Shown piece after piece: positions 8,271 through 18,208 of a stretch of DNA of 64,000 nucleotides. How positions within the stretch are numbered: the stretch's first letter is position 1; the number at the start of each line of letters is the position of its first letter. A program made the position numbers and the translations under genes. The stretch spans positions 310,001 through 374,000 of the forward strand of contig CAVZFD010000003.1 of assembly GCA_963774455.1 (NCBI GenBank). The letters run 5' to 3'. This stretch comes from DATFVA01 sp963774455. GTDB taxonomy: Bacteria; Bacteroidota; Ignavibacteria; Ignavibacteriales; Ignavibacteriaceae. The notes beneath the pieces are model-generated. The model did no database searches. It was given only the letters and a program-made list of their open reading frames with translations, and was not told where the DNA came from.

Positions 8271-9965
8271 CTAGTTATAATGCATTTGCTTCACGGGAAT
8301 TTTTCCTCTGAAAAGAATTCTTGTCCCGTTTCCGGGAGATGATTCTACAACAATTTTTGCTGAAAGTTTTTCGGCTCTCTGCCTCATATTCCTGAGACCA
8401 TTACCTTTGCCTGATAATTCCGGTGCAAATCCGCGCCCGTCATCGGTAAGTGTCAGCTCCAGTTCATCATTTTTTATAGTTGAATTTATAGAGATTCTGG
8501 TGCTCATGCCATGCTTCAGCGCATTATTCATTCCTTCTTTAATGATCAGGGACAGGTGTCTCTTCCATTCGGTGGTAAGGTTCATTGTCTTCAGTGAGTC
8601 ATCAAGACCGCTAACCTCAAAATATACATCCGAATCTTCAAATAATTCATCCCCGAAATCCTTCAGTCTTATAATTAGTTCATAAAGGGAATCTTTCCGG
8701 GGATCTATTGCCCAAATAAAATCTTTTGTACCTTCATAAAGTTCGGCTGAATTCAGCGAGATTTTATCCAGGATCTCACGGATATCAACCGAACTGTTTC
8801 CTATTTTTCGTTTCAGTATTTCCGATAACAAGGAAATTCTGGTTAAACGATGTCCCAGTTCATCGTGAAAATCCTCAGCCGTTTTCCTCCGCAATTTTTC
8901 GCTTTCCATTTCTTTTATCTTTTCAATCTCAAGCACGTGCTTAATCTTTTGTCTTACCCGGAGCCTGTAAACGAAGTATACTGATCCGGCAAACAGCAGT
9001 ACCAAAGCTGCATTGAACCAGGAAGTTTTCCAGAAGGGAGGTAATATGGTAAAATTGATTACTGCTTCATTGGGATTAAATATTCCGCTGCTGCTGCTTC
9101 CTTTTACCCTGAATGTATATTCACCTGGAGGCAGACTCGTATAGTTTACGCTGTTTTTATTCCCTGCCTCTATCCAATCTTTATCTAAACCGTCAAGTTT
9201 GTATTTATACCTGTTCTTTGCAGGATTGTTATAATCCAGCGATATGAAACGAATATTAATAAAATTTTCATCGTAATTAAGGCTTAAATCTCTTGCATCA
9301 GTTACATTAATCAATCCTCCGTTATTATTTGTTTTATTGAATGAGGTAATGTAAACTCCCGGAATGTATTGCTCCTCCGATCTTCGGGATGTGTTTATGA
9401 TATCCAGACCGTTTGTCCCGCCCAGATAAATATCACCGTTGCTATCAGCCAGGGAGGAATGATTGAAATATAAATTATTCAGGAGTCCATCCTCCTTACT
9501 ATAATTTCTGAATTCCTTTTCGTCAACATTATATTCTGAGACTCCGTAATTAGTACCTATCCATAGATTCCTGTTTTTATCTTCCGTTATCGAGCTGATT
9601 ACACTATTGGGAAGACCATCTTTTTCAAAGTAATGTTTAAAGGTACCGGAACTCTCATCAAATTTATTTAATCCGTTTGCCGTTCCTGCCCAGAGATTAC
9701 CGTATGAATCTCTAAGTATAGAGAATACGTAATTATTGCTGAGGCTATTTTTATCGTTAAGCTGATGTGTGTAGATTTTAAATGATCTTTCGCTACAGTT
9801 CATTTGTATTAGTCCGCCGTAAGTTCCTATCCAGACAAGATCATCATCCAGTTTATCCTTGTACAGTGTCAGGATGTAATCCGTGTGATTATTATTAGTA
9901 GAGAATTGTTTTGAGCTATAATGGACCAACGAACCAGATTCAGGTGTGATAAACAAAAAGACCAA
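8271..9965 (-). CDS. Propeller sensor histidine kinase, C-terminal part (frameshifted from upstream part)
   Basis: This frame carries the last propeller repeats (WIGTYGGLIQMN, WAGTANGLNKFD, WIGTNYGVSEYN), a Y_Y_Y domain (about 225-310, LPPGEYTFRVKGSSS), one transmembrane helix (about 318-335), a HisKA_3 dimerisation box with phospho-acceptor histidine in DFHDELGHRLTRISLLSEIL, and an HATPase domain (NNALKHG, LTDDGRGFAP, GNGLRNMRQRAEKL). It is the kinase half of one protein whose sensor half is encoded at 9940-11370 in another frame. Removing one base near 9943-9944 would fuse them (reading GLFVYHTESGSLVHYSS). A TTG at 9963-9965 is the first start codon of the open frame but lies inside the broken region. 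The partner regulator is directly downstream. Confidence 0.88.
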   Translation of the reverse strand: MVFLFITPESGSLVHYSSKQFSTNNNHTDYILTLYKDKLDDDLVWIGTYGGLIQMNCSERSFKIYTHQLNDKNSLSNNYVFSILRDSYGNLWAGTANGLNKFDESSGTFKHYFEKDGLPNSVISSITEDKNRNLWIGTNYGVSEYNVDEKEFRNYSKEDGLLNNLYFNHSSLADSNGDIYLGGTNGLDIINTSRRSEEQYIPGVYITSFNKTNNNGGLINVTDARDLSLNYDENFINIRFISLDYNNPAKNRYKYKLDGLDKDWIEAGNKNSVNYTSLPPGEYTFRVKGSSSSGIFNPNEAVINFTILPPFWKTSWFNAALVLLFAGSVYFVYRLRVRQKIKHVLEIEKIKEMESEKLRRKTAEDFHDELGHRLTRISLLSEILKRKIGNSSVDIREILDKISLNSAELYEGTKDFIWAIDPRKDSLYELIIRLKDFGDELFEDSDVYFEVSGLDDSLKTMNLTTEWKRHLSLIIKEGMNNALKHGMSTRISINSTIKNDELELTLTDDGRGFAPELSGKGNGLRNMRQRAEKLSAKIVVESSPGNGTRILFRGKIPVKQMHYN

Positions 9966-11370
9966 AACCAGCGGTTCCGAAAAATATCCTGCCGCTTTCC
10001 ATTAAGATTGAGTTAATATAAGCACTTTTCAGAACTTTGTTATCTGCGGATTTAAATGAAGGCGGAATGAATTTCCGGGCAGCTTTATCAAATAACTTCA
10101 AACCTTTATTTGTACCCGTCCATATAATATTGCCGTCAGAAAGCAGGGAGGTGATTAAAATCCCCGGGAGATCATCAATGAAAAACCGTTCGAATGTCTG
10201 TTCCCGTTTATTAAATTTATTTAGACCATTCCGCGTCCCTACCCATATATCATCCTTTTCTCCGGCACAAAAAGAAGTGACAGAATTGCTGCTTATACTT
10301 TTATCATTCCCTGCTTGGTTTATAAAAGATGTAAACCTTGAAGGACGTTCCCTTAATTTATTTATCCCATCGCCATAAGAATTTATCCAGAATATCCCTG
10401 ATCTATCTATAGTCAGGTTCAGAATATTATTGCCCGACAATGAGGTCGGATCACCCGGTTCTGCCCTGTACTCAACTATCTCATTTGTTTCGGGATTTAT
10501 TTTATACAGCCCCTGGTTTGTTCCTGTCCATAATTTATTATCCCGTATGCAGAATGTATAGATAAACTTATCATTAAGGAGAGGGAAGTTTTTTTTTATA
10601 AGCTGATCCCTGGTTCTATCAAGAACGTATACACCGCCCGGAGTACCAATCCAGAGTGTCCCATTTTTATCCTCTATTGCAGTATTTACAGAGATATTTC
10701 TCTGGTTTTTAATTGATACAAATGAATCTAATTCCTCGTTATACTTTGCCAGACCTCTTCTGCTGCAAATCCAAAGAGTACCATTTTCATCCTTGTAAAT
10801 ATGTCGGATGTAATTATCCGGGATACTTTCCGGATCATCCTGATTATGACTGTACTGAACAAAAAGGTGTCTGCCAGGGATATACTTATTTAACCCTGCT
10901 GTTTCGGTACCCAGCCAGATATTTCCGTTATTATCTTCACATATCGACCATATTATATTATCTGCTATTTCATTCTTTTCCCCGGCATAATTCATAAACC
11001 TTGTAAATTTTCCGGTTTCGGGCTCGAGTTTATTTAATCCTCCTCCCCAGGTGCCTATCCAGATATTGTTGTTTGAATCCTCATAAAGGGAAATAATATC
11101 ATCGAAAGAAATAGAATTAGGATTTTCAGGGTTGTTCTTATAAATGCTATACTCTTTACCATCATATTTTACCAATCCATACATCGTTCCGAACCATAGA
11201 AAACCTTTATGATCCTGTATCATACAATAAGTAAGGTTTAAAGCCGCTCCTTCATTAAGAGAAAGGTGTTCAAATTTCATTTTACCATCATCTTTTTCCG
11301 GAAAGAGATTAGCGGCGTAAAGCAGGATTAATAATATTAGTATTCCGGGTTTAATTTTTGTAGAAACCAT
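9940..11370 (-). CDS. Propeller sensor histidine kinase, N-terminal sensor part (ends at frameshift)
   Basis: A 476-residue N-terminal half of a periplasmic two-component propeller sensor. It has a signal peptide or signal anchor (ILILLILLYAANLFP) followed by about nine Reg_prop repeats with the LWIGTxxGGLNK signature (for example WIGTWGGGLNKLEPETGKF, WLGTETAGLNKY, WIGTPGGVYVLD). It stops at TGA 9940-9942 in the middle of a repeat. The continuation with Y_Y_Y, HisKA_3 and HATPase domains is in the next frame (8271-9965). In Bacteroidota such propellers sense extracellular oligosaccharides or other polymers in the periplasm, but the ligand here is not predictable. The break is a single +1 shift and could be a sequencing error or a true mutation. 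Confidence 0.88.
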   Translation of the reverse strand: MVSTKIKPGILILLILLYAANLFPEKDDGKMKFEHLSLNEGAALNLTYCMIQDHKGFLWFGTMYGLVKYDGKEYSIYKNNPENPNSISFDDIISLYEDSNNNIWIGTWGGGLNKLEPETGKFTRFMNYAGEKNEIADNIIWSICEDNNGNIWLGTETAGLNKYIPGRHLFVQYSHNQDDPESIPDNYIRHIYKDENGTLWICSRRGLAKYNEELDSFVSIKNQRNISVNTAIEDKNGTLWIGTPGGVYVLDRTRDQLIKKNFPLLNDKFIYTFCIRDNKLWTGTNQGLYKINPETNEIVEYRAEPGDPTSLSGNNILNLTIDRSGIFWINSYGDGINKLRERPSRFTSFINQAGNDKSISSNSVTSFCAGEKDDIWVGTRNGLNKFNKREQTFERFFIDDLPGILITSLLSDGNIIWTGTNKGLKLFDKAARKFIPPSFKSADNKVLKSAYINSILMESGRIFFGTAGFGLFVYHT

Positions 11371-11555
11371 CGCTTGTCTTCTTTTAAATGTTAGTTGCTG
11401 GAATAATCTTAAAATATAAATTTCATATTAAAGATACTTCACAATTTCCTCACAATAATCACGCAGAATGGGGGAGATTATGGGCAGTTTTTTTAGGGAA
11501 AAACTATCAATTATTGTAATTTTGGAGAAATTATTTTATTCACTTAGGGGATTCT

Positions 11556-13613
11556 ATGGAATCTGTAATTAATAAATTTTTTTATCCCCGGTCGCTCTGT
11601 ATTGTAGGTGCATCGGGGAAAAAGGGAAATCTTGGATACGAATTAACAAACTGCATAAAAACATACGGCTACACCGGGAATTTATTTTTAGTAAACCCTA
11701 AAACCGAAGAGATTCTTGGAACAAAATGCCATCCCTCTGTTCCGGATATTAAGGAAGACATCGATCTCGCAATTGTTATGGTACCGAAGCAGTTTGTGGA
11801 AGAGACAATTCATCAGCTGCTCGACAAAAAAGTCACTTCTATAATCTTAATTACTGCAGGATTTAAAGAAACTGGCGAGGAAGGTGCAGATAAGGAAGTT
11901 CAGCTTGCGCAACTGGTGAAATCGAATGGCGCACGAATGGTTGGTCCTAATTGCATGGGTATTATAAACACTTTCAGCTCAATAAAACTCAATGCCACAT
12001 TTGTTGCAGAAAGACCCGAGACAGGTACACTGGCATTCCTTTCCCAGAGCGGGGCAATCGGCGCGGCCGTTTTAAATTCACTCAGGGAAACTGATATCCG
12101 TTTTGGCCATTTCATCAGTGTGGGTAATAAGGCGGATATGAGCGAGAACGATTTTCTCGATTACTGGCAGGATGATAAAAATATAAATGTAATAACATTA
12201 TACCTTGAAAGTTTTGCCGACGGCAAAAAATTTATCAGGAAATTCATTGATGGAAAGATTACAAAACCTGTAATCATTCTTAAGGGCGGCCGGACAGCCG
12301 GCGGAATGAAAGCTGCCTCATCACATACCGGAGCCCTGGGAAGCAGCGATAAGGTTGTGGATTCGGTTCTTCGCCAGTTCAACCTTATAAGAACTGATGA
12401 TCTGAACCAGCTGTTTAATACTGCGAAGGGATTCGAAAATTTTCCGCTTCCGAAAGGGAAGAAAATCGCCGTTATAACAAATGCGGGGGGACCGGCAATT
12501 CTTGCAGTTGATTCAATCGAAAAAAACGGCATGAAGCTTGCAGAACTTTCACCTGATACTAAAAAGAAACTGAGGGAAATTGTCCATCCCGAGGGAAGCG
12601 TAAATAATCCTGTGGATCTTCTGCCCGGCGGCACTGCAGAAGGCTATCACGATTCAATCGAACTGCTCTTAAAAGATGATAATGTTGATGCTGTTATCTC
12701 GGTGTTTGTCGAACCTATAATGGTGAAGGCTTTACCTGTAATTGAACTTATTAACAGCATAAAATCTGATAAACCCCTTCTTCAGGCAGTATTGCCCCTG
12801 CCCGAGTTCTGGGAGGAATACAGGAAAAATTCAAAATATAAAATTCCCCTTTTCAGGAATCCTGAAGATCCCGCTGTGGTCATTTCAAATATGTATTACT
12901 ATTCTGCGCGGAGAGAAGACGAAAAAAGACTTATGCCGGCAAACCAGGCGGAGAAAGAGTTATCTGTTGAAAAGAAAGGCTTCCTCGATGCCGATAATAT
13001 TTCAATTCTTTCAGAAAAATATAATCTGCCAGCAATCCAGTCATCATACTTTGAATATGATGAACTGAAAACAGTCGATATAAAATTTCCTGTAGTATTA
13101 AAAGCAGCCGGTGAAGGTATTGTTCATAAAACTGAACTCAATGCCGTGCGGCTGAATATCAAATCCCGTGAGGAATTAATTTCGGAAGCTGAAAAAATGC
13201 TTTATGATTTTAGGAATAAAAATCTTAATATTAAATCATTTCTCATTCAGCCTTTTATTAAGACCAGGCATGAAATCCTTATCGGAGGATTCCGCGATAA
13301 AGATTTCGGTCCTATGATCATGTTCGGAACAGGCGGAAAATATGTTGAGGTTTATGAAGACACTTCGATGCGTTCCGCTTATATGACTGAAAAAGATGTT
13401 TTGGAAATGATCGATGAAACCAGGATGGGCAGAATTCTGAGAGGAGTCAGAGGTGAAGAACCAGCCGATATTCAAAGAATTAAGAATGTCATTCGGTCTG
13501 TCGCTCAAATGATGCTTGACAATGAGAATATAACCGAGTGCGATCTGAACCCACTGATTGTCGATGAAAGCAATGAACTTTACGCAGTTGATATCAGAAT
13601 AAAAGCAGGTTGA
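11556..13613 (+). CDS. ADP-forming acetate/acyl-CoA synthetase (fused alpha-beta)
   Basis: A 685-residue NDP-forming acyl-CoA synthetase: acyl-CoA + ADP + Pi gives acid + ATP + CoA, an energy-saving step in amino-acid and pyruvate fermentation. Domains in order: CoA-binding Rossmann domain (about 5-130, IVGASGKKGNLGYEL), succinyl-CoA-ligase-like domains (about 145-450), and an ATP-grasp domain (about 465-685). The catalytic phospho-histidine is H257 in AASSHTGALGSS, the same number as in the archaeal alpha subunit. The ATP-grasp part shows VLKAAGEGIVHKTE and FGTGGKYVEVYED. No GNAT domain is present, so it is not a Pat-type protein acetyltransferase. The next gene starts directly after its stop. 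Acyl specificity (acetyl, aryl or branched) is unknown. Confidence 0.9.
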   Translation: MESVINKFFYPRSLCIVGASGKKGNLGYELTNCIKTYGYTGNLFLVNPKTEEILGTKCHPSVPDIKEDIDLAIVMVPKQFVEETIHQLLDKKVTSIILITAGFKETGEEGADKEVQLAQLVKSNGARMVGPNCMGIINTFSSIKLNATFVAERPETGTLAFLSQSGAIGAAVLNSLRETDIRFGHFISVGNKADMSENDFLDYWQDDKNINVITLYLESFADGKKFIRKFIDGKITKPVIILKGGRTAGGMKAASSHTGALGSSDKVVDSVLRQFNLIRTDDLNQLFNTAKGFENFPLPKGKKIAVITNAGGPAILAVDSIEKNGMKLAELSPDTKKKLREIVHPEGSVNNPVDLLPGGTAEGYHDSIELLLKDDNVDAVISVFVEPIMVKALPVIELINSIKSDKPLLQAVLPLPEFWEEYRKNSKYKIPLFRNPEDPAVVISNMYYYSARREDEKRLMPANQAEKELSVEKKGFLDADNISILSEKYNLPAIQSSYFEYDELKTVDIKFPVVLKAAGEGIVHKTELNAVRLNIKSREELISEAEKMLYDFRNKNLNIKSFLIQPFIKTRHEILIGGFRDKDFGPMIMFGTGGKYVEVYEDTSMRSAYMTEKDVLEMIDETRMGRILRGVRGEEPADIQRIKNVIRSVAQMMLDNENITECDLNPLIVDESNELYAVDIRIKAG

Positions 13614-14654
13614 ATGAAAAGAAAGAACTTTTTAAAGGCGGCAGGACTAGCCGCCGCCGCTTCAGCATTTCCAGTGAAGAATATCTACCCCGATCTTTCT
13701 CCCGTTGAAAGGATTAAACCGCCGCGGCTGAAACCAGGCGATACACTGGGACTGGTTGCTCCCGGCAGCTACATCGATGGTCAGCAGCTGAATGATTCAA
13801 TCAAAAACCTTAATGGACTGGGATTTAATGTTGTTTATAATAACTCCATTCTCTCTAGGAACGGCTATTTTTCAGGGTCCGACAAGCAGCGAGCCTCGGA
13901 CTTAAACCAAATGTTCTACAGAGATGATGTTAAAGGTATTGTCTGTGCCCGGGGCGGTTACGGATGCACAAGAATTTTACCTCTTCTTAATTATAATGTT
14001 ATCAGGACACATCCCAAAGTGATAATCGGCTACAGTGATGTCACCTCATTGCTCTACGGGATTTATAAGGAAACAGGGCTCATCTGCTTCCATGGTGCTG
14101 TAGGTACTTCTACCTATAATGATTTCACCATTGATTACTTCAGAAAAACTCTTATAGATCCTGAAGATAAACTCGTTCTGCGTAATCCATCCCCTGAATC
14201 CAATGATGAAGAATTCAGGCCATTTACTATCCGGGATGGAATTGCAAAGGGTGAATTAATCGGCGGTAATTTATCGGTTGTTGTCTCATTGATCGGTACA
14301 CCCTACGACGTCGATTCAAATAATAAAATAATTTTCCTTGAGGAAATGTCGGAGGATCCTTACCGGATTGACCGGATGCTGACCCAGATGAGGATGGCCG
14401 GAAAGTTTGAGGGAGCGGCAGGAATTGTACTCGGTGTATTCAAGGACTGCAGGCCTTCCGAGAAGTCATCCTTCGATACATCCTTTACCTTACAGGAAGT
14501 CCTGAAGAACAGGCTGGCCGATCTTAATATTCCTGTTGTTTACGGGATGTCATTCGGGCATGTTAAAAACAAATTTGTTCTTCCGGCAGGACTTCAAGCT
14601 GAACTTGACTCCTCGAAACAGACAATCGCTTTCCTGGAAAATGCTGTCGTCTAG
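13614..14654 (+). CDS. LD-carboxypeptidase (peptidase family S66)
   Basis: A 346-residue murein LD-carboxypeptidase, which cleaves the L-to-D bond that releases D-alanine from tetrapeptide during peptidoglycan recycling. It has the family's S-E-H triad: S141 in IIGYSDVTSL, glutamate E243 or E244 in FLEEMSEDPYRIDRM, and H316 in GMSFGHVKNK. The N-terminus MKRKNFLKAAGLAAAASAFP resembles a Tat-type or lipobox-free signal peptide with a K-R pair instead of R-R. A periplasmic location is therefore likely, unlike cytoplasmic E. coli LdcA. The ATG directly abuts the stop codon of the acyl-CoA synthetase, indicating translational coupling, although the two functions are unrelated. Confidence 0.9.
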   Translation: MKRKNFLKAAGLAAAASAFPVKNIYPDLSPVERIKPPRLKPGDTLGLVAPGSYIDGQQLNDSIKNLNGLGFNVVYNNSILSRNGYFSGSDKQRASDLNQMFYRDDVKGIVCARGGYGCTRILPLLNYNVIRTHPKVIIGYSDVTSLLYGIYKETGLICFHGAVGTSTYNDFTIDYFRKTLIDPEDKLVLRNPSPESNDEEFRPFTIRDGIAKGELIGGNLSVVVSLIGTPYDVDSNNKIIFLEEMSEDPYRIDRMLTQMRMAGKFEGAAGIVLGVFKDCRPSEKSSFDTSFTLQEVLKNRLADLNIPVVYGMSFGHVKNKFVLPAGLQAELDSSKQTIAFLENAVV

Positions 14655-15030
14655 TCGGGATTCTCAGTAAGGCACATTTTATTCAGCTTCTGAAGACTTA
14701 TATTTTCCCCTATTGCAATGAGTTTATCACCTGCTTCAATTGGCTGATGATAAATTATAATTGTGTACTTGAGTTTCAAATACGAGTTGCGCCGCTCTTC
14801 TGCCAGTATATACAAGAGAACCAATATCCATTATGATCAACGTTATAGTAAAAAGCCTGCCGGGCAGGGAGAGATGATGTGTTTCAGCGAATCCGGTTGT
14901 GGAAATAGTGATCATTGTCATGTAAATTGCATCCAGAATATGCCACTTTTCATTGATCATATGTCTTGCTGTCCCTAGCATTGTTGTAAAGAGCAGGATG
15001 GCCAGTCGAACCGCAGCTATAATAAAAGCT
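14651..15030 (-). pseudogene. Decayed potassium channel (ion-channel pore plus TrkA-C remnant)
   Basis: On the minus strand, about 14736-15030 encodes two membrane helices flanking a channel filter (AILLFTTMLGTARHM, DAIYMTMITISTTGFAETH, LFTITLIIMDIGSLVYTGRRAAQLVFE). TISTTGF stands where potassium channels have T-x-x-T-V-G-F/Y. Close downstream, in another frame (about 14651-14760), is a TrkA-C-like tail: IIIYHQPIEAGDKLIAIGEN, ending at TAG. The intervening TrkA-N (RCK) domain of roughly 120 residues is missing and the frames differ, so an internal deletion or deletion-plus-indel destroyed the gene. No proper start codon precedes the first helix: a TGA lies just upstream. Confidence 0.7.
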
Positions 15031-15108
15031 GTGTTAATTCAGCTTGAAAAGGACACGAACGAGGCAGTATATTGATTTTAATAACTCTCGAATTTTGAGG
15101 AGACTGCT

Positions 15109-15651
15109 ATGAAAACCTTGTTATTGAGTATCGCCGGATTATCTCTGGTTTTAAATCTTTCAGGCTGCATCGATTTTTATAAAGTTTCGTATGAAATTAA
15201 CCTTGAAACACCCGACAAGGGTAAAGCGGTTGTTCACCTTTACGATCTGAGATCTGATGCGGCTAATGAAAAGGATTTGGAAACCGACAAGCAAAACATC
15301 TTCCAGTTTGCACTTAAGAGCGATGATTTCCTTCAGTCGATGCAGCAGGAAGGTAAAAGTATTCAATCAAGAGAACTTCATGTTTCGGGTGACACTCTTA
15401 ATGCAGATGTTGTTTATACTTTTGATTCCATAACAAGCGTAGAAAATATGCAGCATGATGCAGGGTTCTTCTACCTTACACTTGAGCCGACCGACAGTGT
15501 AATTTCAACCAACGGAGAAATCATCACGTCAAAGGACCGCAAGAGGATATTATGGGATAGGTCGATGAAAACCCTCAAATTTGAGATCCTCAGCAATACA
15601 TTCAAAGGTAATTCATACCAGATGCTTGGTCCATATTATAAACCCGAATAA
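15109..15651 (+). CDS. Predicted lipoprotein of unknown function
   Basis: A 180-residue protein with a lipoprotein signal peptide: MKTLLLSIAGLSLVLNLSGC, with the lipobox LSGC and lipidation at C20. The mature part is beta-rich and without a recognised domain; it contains VSYEINLETPDKGKAVVHLYDLRSD and a C-terminal ILWDRSMKTLKFEIL. A GAGGAG-like ribosome site precedes the ATG. It ends 25 bases upstream of the priA start used here. I do not recognise the family. It is likely anchored in the inner or outer membrane facing the periplasm. Confidence 0.75.
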   Translation: MKTLLLSIAGLSLVLNLSGCIDFYKVSYEINLETPDKGKAVVHLYDLRSDAANEKDLETDKQNIFQFALKSDDFLQSMQQEGKSIQSRELHVSGDTLNADVVYTFDSITSVENMQHDAGFFYLTLEPTDSVISTNGEIITSKDRKRILWDRSMKTLKFEILSNTFKGNSYQMLGPYYKPE

Positions 15652-15676
15652 AGGCTTTTCTTTAATTTACTCAATT

Positions 15677-18157
15677 ATGTTTGTTCAACTTGTTTTCCCG
15701 CTGCCTTTTAGAAATTCATTCACCTACTCTGTTCCGGAAGAATTCCGTTCCCTGGCCAGGCCGGGGGCAAGAGCCGTTGCCCCATTCGGCCGAAGGGTAT
15801 TGACTGGCGTTATAATAAACGTCACTGAAACAAATCCCCTTGATAAGGAGAACCCGGCTGCCGGTAAGATCAAGCCTATTTCGGATATCCCCGATGAAAA
15901 TCCGATCTTCTCCAAAAAATCATTAAAGTTTTATGAATGGCTGTCTGATTATTACCTGTCATCCTATGGAGAAGCTCTTAAGCTCGGTATACCCTCCGGG
16001 GTCGATATTGAATCGAAAAGAAAAATTATCATAGATCAGAACTTTTGTGAAAAGCTTCTTCTAAAAGAAAAGAAAAGCACGCTTAAGCACAGGATCCTGG
16101 AGGAATTATGCAGCCGTGAAGAAATGAATTTTTCATACCTGCAGAAGGTGACGGGCAGAAAAAATATATATTCTGCCGTCAGATCACTTGAGAATGACGG
16201 GGCTGTTACCGTGCTGGACGAAGTAGGGGAGGCACGGATTAAGGTGAAGAAAGAGAAATTCGTCAAACTGACGAAGAGCATAGGAGAAATATACGCGGAT
16301 TTTCCCGAACTGGAATCCAGGTCCCCTAAACAAGTTAAGATACTGCTGGAGCTGATAAACAGGAAGAATAAGGTAGTGCCTCTGAACTACCTGCTAAAAA
16401 AAGCCGATGCATCCTCTACCTCTGCAGATTCACTTGAGAAGAAAGGATTCATAGAGATTTATGAGAAAGAAGTAAGCAGGGATTATATAGAAACCTACAA
16501 GGAAAAGTTCCGGGATATTGAGCCTACAGAAGCTCAACGGAAAGTTATTGATACCGTGGCAGAATGCATCGAACCTGCTTCATTTGCGGCCTTCCTGCTG
16601 CATGGGGTAACGGGCAGCGGTAAAACGCAGGTTTATATCGAACTGGTTAAAAAGGTTCTCGCACTAAAGAAATCTGCTTTAATATTAGTCCCGGAAATCT
16701 CGCTCACACCACAGATGACATCAAGGATGTATAATAATTTTGGTGACATTATTTCGGTTCAGCACAGCCGGATGTCGGATGGCGAGAGGTACGACTCATG
16801 GAGAAAAATCAGGAAAGGGAAAGCAAGGGTTATAGTAGGTGCGCGGTCTGCCCTTTTTTCACCAATACAGAACCTGGGATTAATAGTAGTGGATGAAGAG
16901 CATGACGGAAGTTATAAGCAGTTTGATTCACCGCCAAGGTACCAGGCGCGGGATGCTGCGGTTATAATGGGACAGATAATGGACTGTCCTGTGCTGCTTG
17001 GTTCAGCTACTCCTTCTGTTGAGAGTATGTACAATGCAAAATCTGGCAAATATAAACTGCTGGAACTTCCGGAAAGAATCGACAATGCAAAGCTGCCCGT
17101 AATACGGTTGGTTAATATTTCCGCCGAGAGAAAAAAAAGGAAGATGGAGAATGTATTTTCGCAGGTGCTTATCGACCATATATCGGACCGGCTGAAGAAA
17201 AAAGAAGGGGTGATCATCCTCCAGAATAGAAGAGGTTTCTCCACGCAGATATACTGCGAAGATTGCGGCGAAATAGAATCCTGCGATAACTGTTCCGTGC
17301 CGATGGTATTTCACATAAATAAAAATACACTTCAATGTCATTACTGCGGATTAATAAAGAGAGTCCCGGATGCGTGCACACACTGCGGATCGCTGAATAT
17401 CAAATACTTCGGAACCGGTACTGAGAGGGTAGAAGACGAAGTTGAATTTTATTTTCCCAACGCTGCTGTCAGAAGAATTGATTCCGACTCGATAAACAAA
17501 AAGAATGCACTCAGTAATATTCTTCAGAAATTTGGAAATGGTGAGATAGATATTCTTGTCGGTACCCAGATGGTTTCGAAAGGACTTGATTTCTCGAGGG
17601 TAACCCTGGTAGGCGTCATATCAGCAGAAACCACTTTGTGGCTTCCCGATTTCAGAGCCGATGAAAGAACCTTTCAGCTGCTTACACAGGTATCAGGAAG
17701 GGCAGGGAGGAGTAAAGTTGCGGGGGAAGTAATAATACAGACTCAGAATGAAAAGCATTTTACATTACAGAGAGTACTTTTGAATGATTATGCCGGTTTT
17801 TATGCAAAAGAGATTTTCGATAGGGAACGGATGGGCTATCCTCCTTTCACGAGGCTTTGCCTGATTGAAACAAAAGATAAGAGTGAAGAAAAGGCAAGAG
17901 GAGCAGCTGAAGATTTTTATATGCAGCTAAGCAGGTATAAAAAGTATCTGAAGATAACGCCGGCGGCACCGGCAGCAATTGCACGACTGAAAGGGAACTA
18001 CCGTTTTCAGATCCTGATCAAAAGTTCAAAGGAAGCGGACCCCGGCAGTAAAATTTTACGTAAAGCCGTCCTGGATTCATTCTCTGAGTTCAACAGGAAG
18101 TCACGTTTCCGCGATGTCAGGCTTATATACGACGTCGATCCCCAAAGCATCCTGTAG
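15677..18157 (+). CDS. priA: Primosomal replication restart helicase PriA
   Basis: PriA recognises stalled forks and D-loops and reloads the replicative helicase. Counting from ATG 15677 (MFVQLVFPLPFRNSFTYSVP) gives 826 residues. An upstream in-frame extension to 15581 overlaps the preceding gene and adds unrelated residues, so it is rejected. Domains: 3'-DNA-binding domain (1-~110), winged helix (~130-260), helicase core with Walker A GVTGSGKT (310-317) and Walker B DEEH (406-409), and eight zinc-binding cysteines (C527, C530, C536, C539, C554, C557, C567, C570) between the helicase lobes. LVGTQMVSKGLDF and QVSGRAGR are helicase motifs V and VI. The family length is typically 730-830. Confidence 0.96.
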   Translation: MFVQLVFPLPFRNSFTYSVPEEFRSLARPGARAVAPFGRRVLTGVIINVTETNPLDKENPAAGKIKPISDIPDENPIFSKKSLKFYEWLSDYYLSSYGEALKLGIPSGVDIESKRKIIIDQNFCEKLLLKEKKSTLKHRILEELCSREEMNFSYLQKVTGRKNIYSAVRSLENDGAVTVLDEVGEARIKVKKEKFVKLTKSIGEIYADFPELESRSPKQVKILLELINRKNKVVPLNYLLKKADASSTSADSLEKKGFIEIYEKEVSRDYIETYKEKFRDIEPTEAQRKVIDTVAECIEPASFAAFLLHGVTGSGKTQVYIELVKKVLALKKSALILVPEISLTPQMTSRMYNNFGDIISVQHSRMSDGERYDSWRKIRKGKARVIVGARSALFSPIQNLGLIVVDEEHDGSYKQFDSPPRYQARDAAVIMGQIMDCPVLLGSATPSVESMYNAKSGKYKLLELPERIDNAKLPVIRLVNISAERKKRKMENVFSQVLIDHISDRLKKKEGVIILQNRRGFSTQIYCEDCGEIESCDNCSVPMVFHINKNTLQCHYCGLIKRVPDACTHCGSLNIKYFGTGTERVEDEVEFYFPNAAVRRIDSDSINKKNALSNILQKFGNGEIDILVGTQMVSKGLDFSRVTLVGVISAETTLWLPDFRADERTFQLLTQVSGRAGRSKVAGEVIIQTQNEKHFTLQRVLLNDYAGFYAKEIFDRERMGYPPFTRLCLIETKDKSEEKARGAAEDFYMQLSRYKKYLKITPAAPAAIARLKGNYRFQILIKSSKEADPGSKILRKAVLDSFSEFNRKSRFRDVRLIYDVDPQSIL

Positions 18158-18208
18158 TTAAAATTCAGGATTTGAAAAAATTACCTAAGCTTAAAAGTTC
18201 TCAGGATT

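Noticed and set aside
15581..15676. Extended start of priA at 15581
   Set aside because: The added 32 residues overlap the lipoprotein gene and do not resemble PriA, which begins at MFVQLVFPLP.
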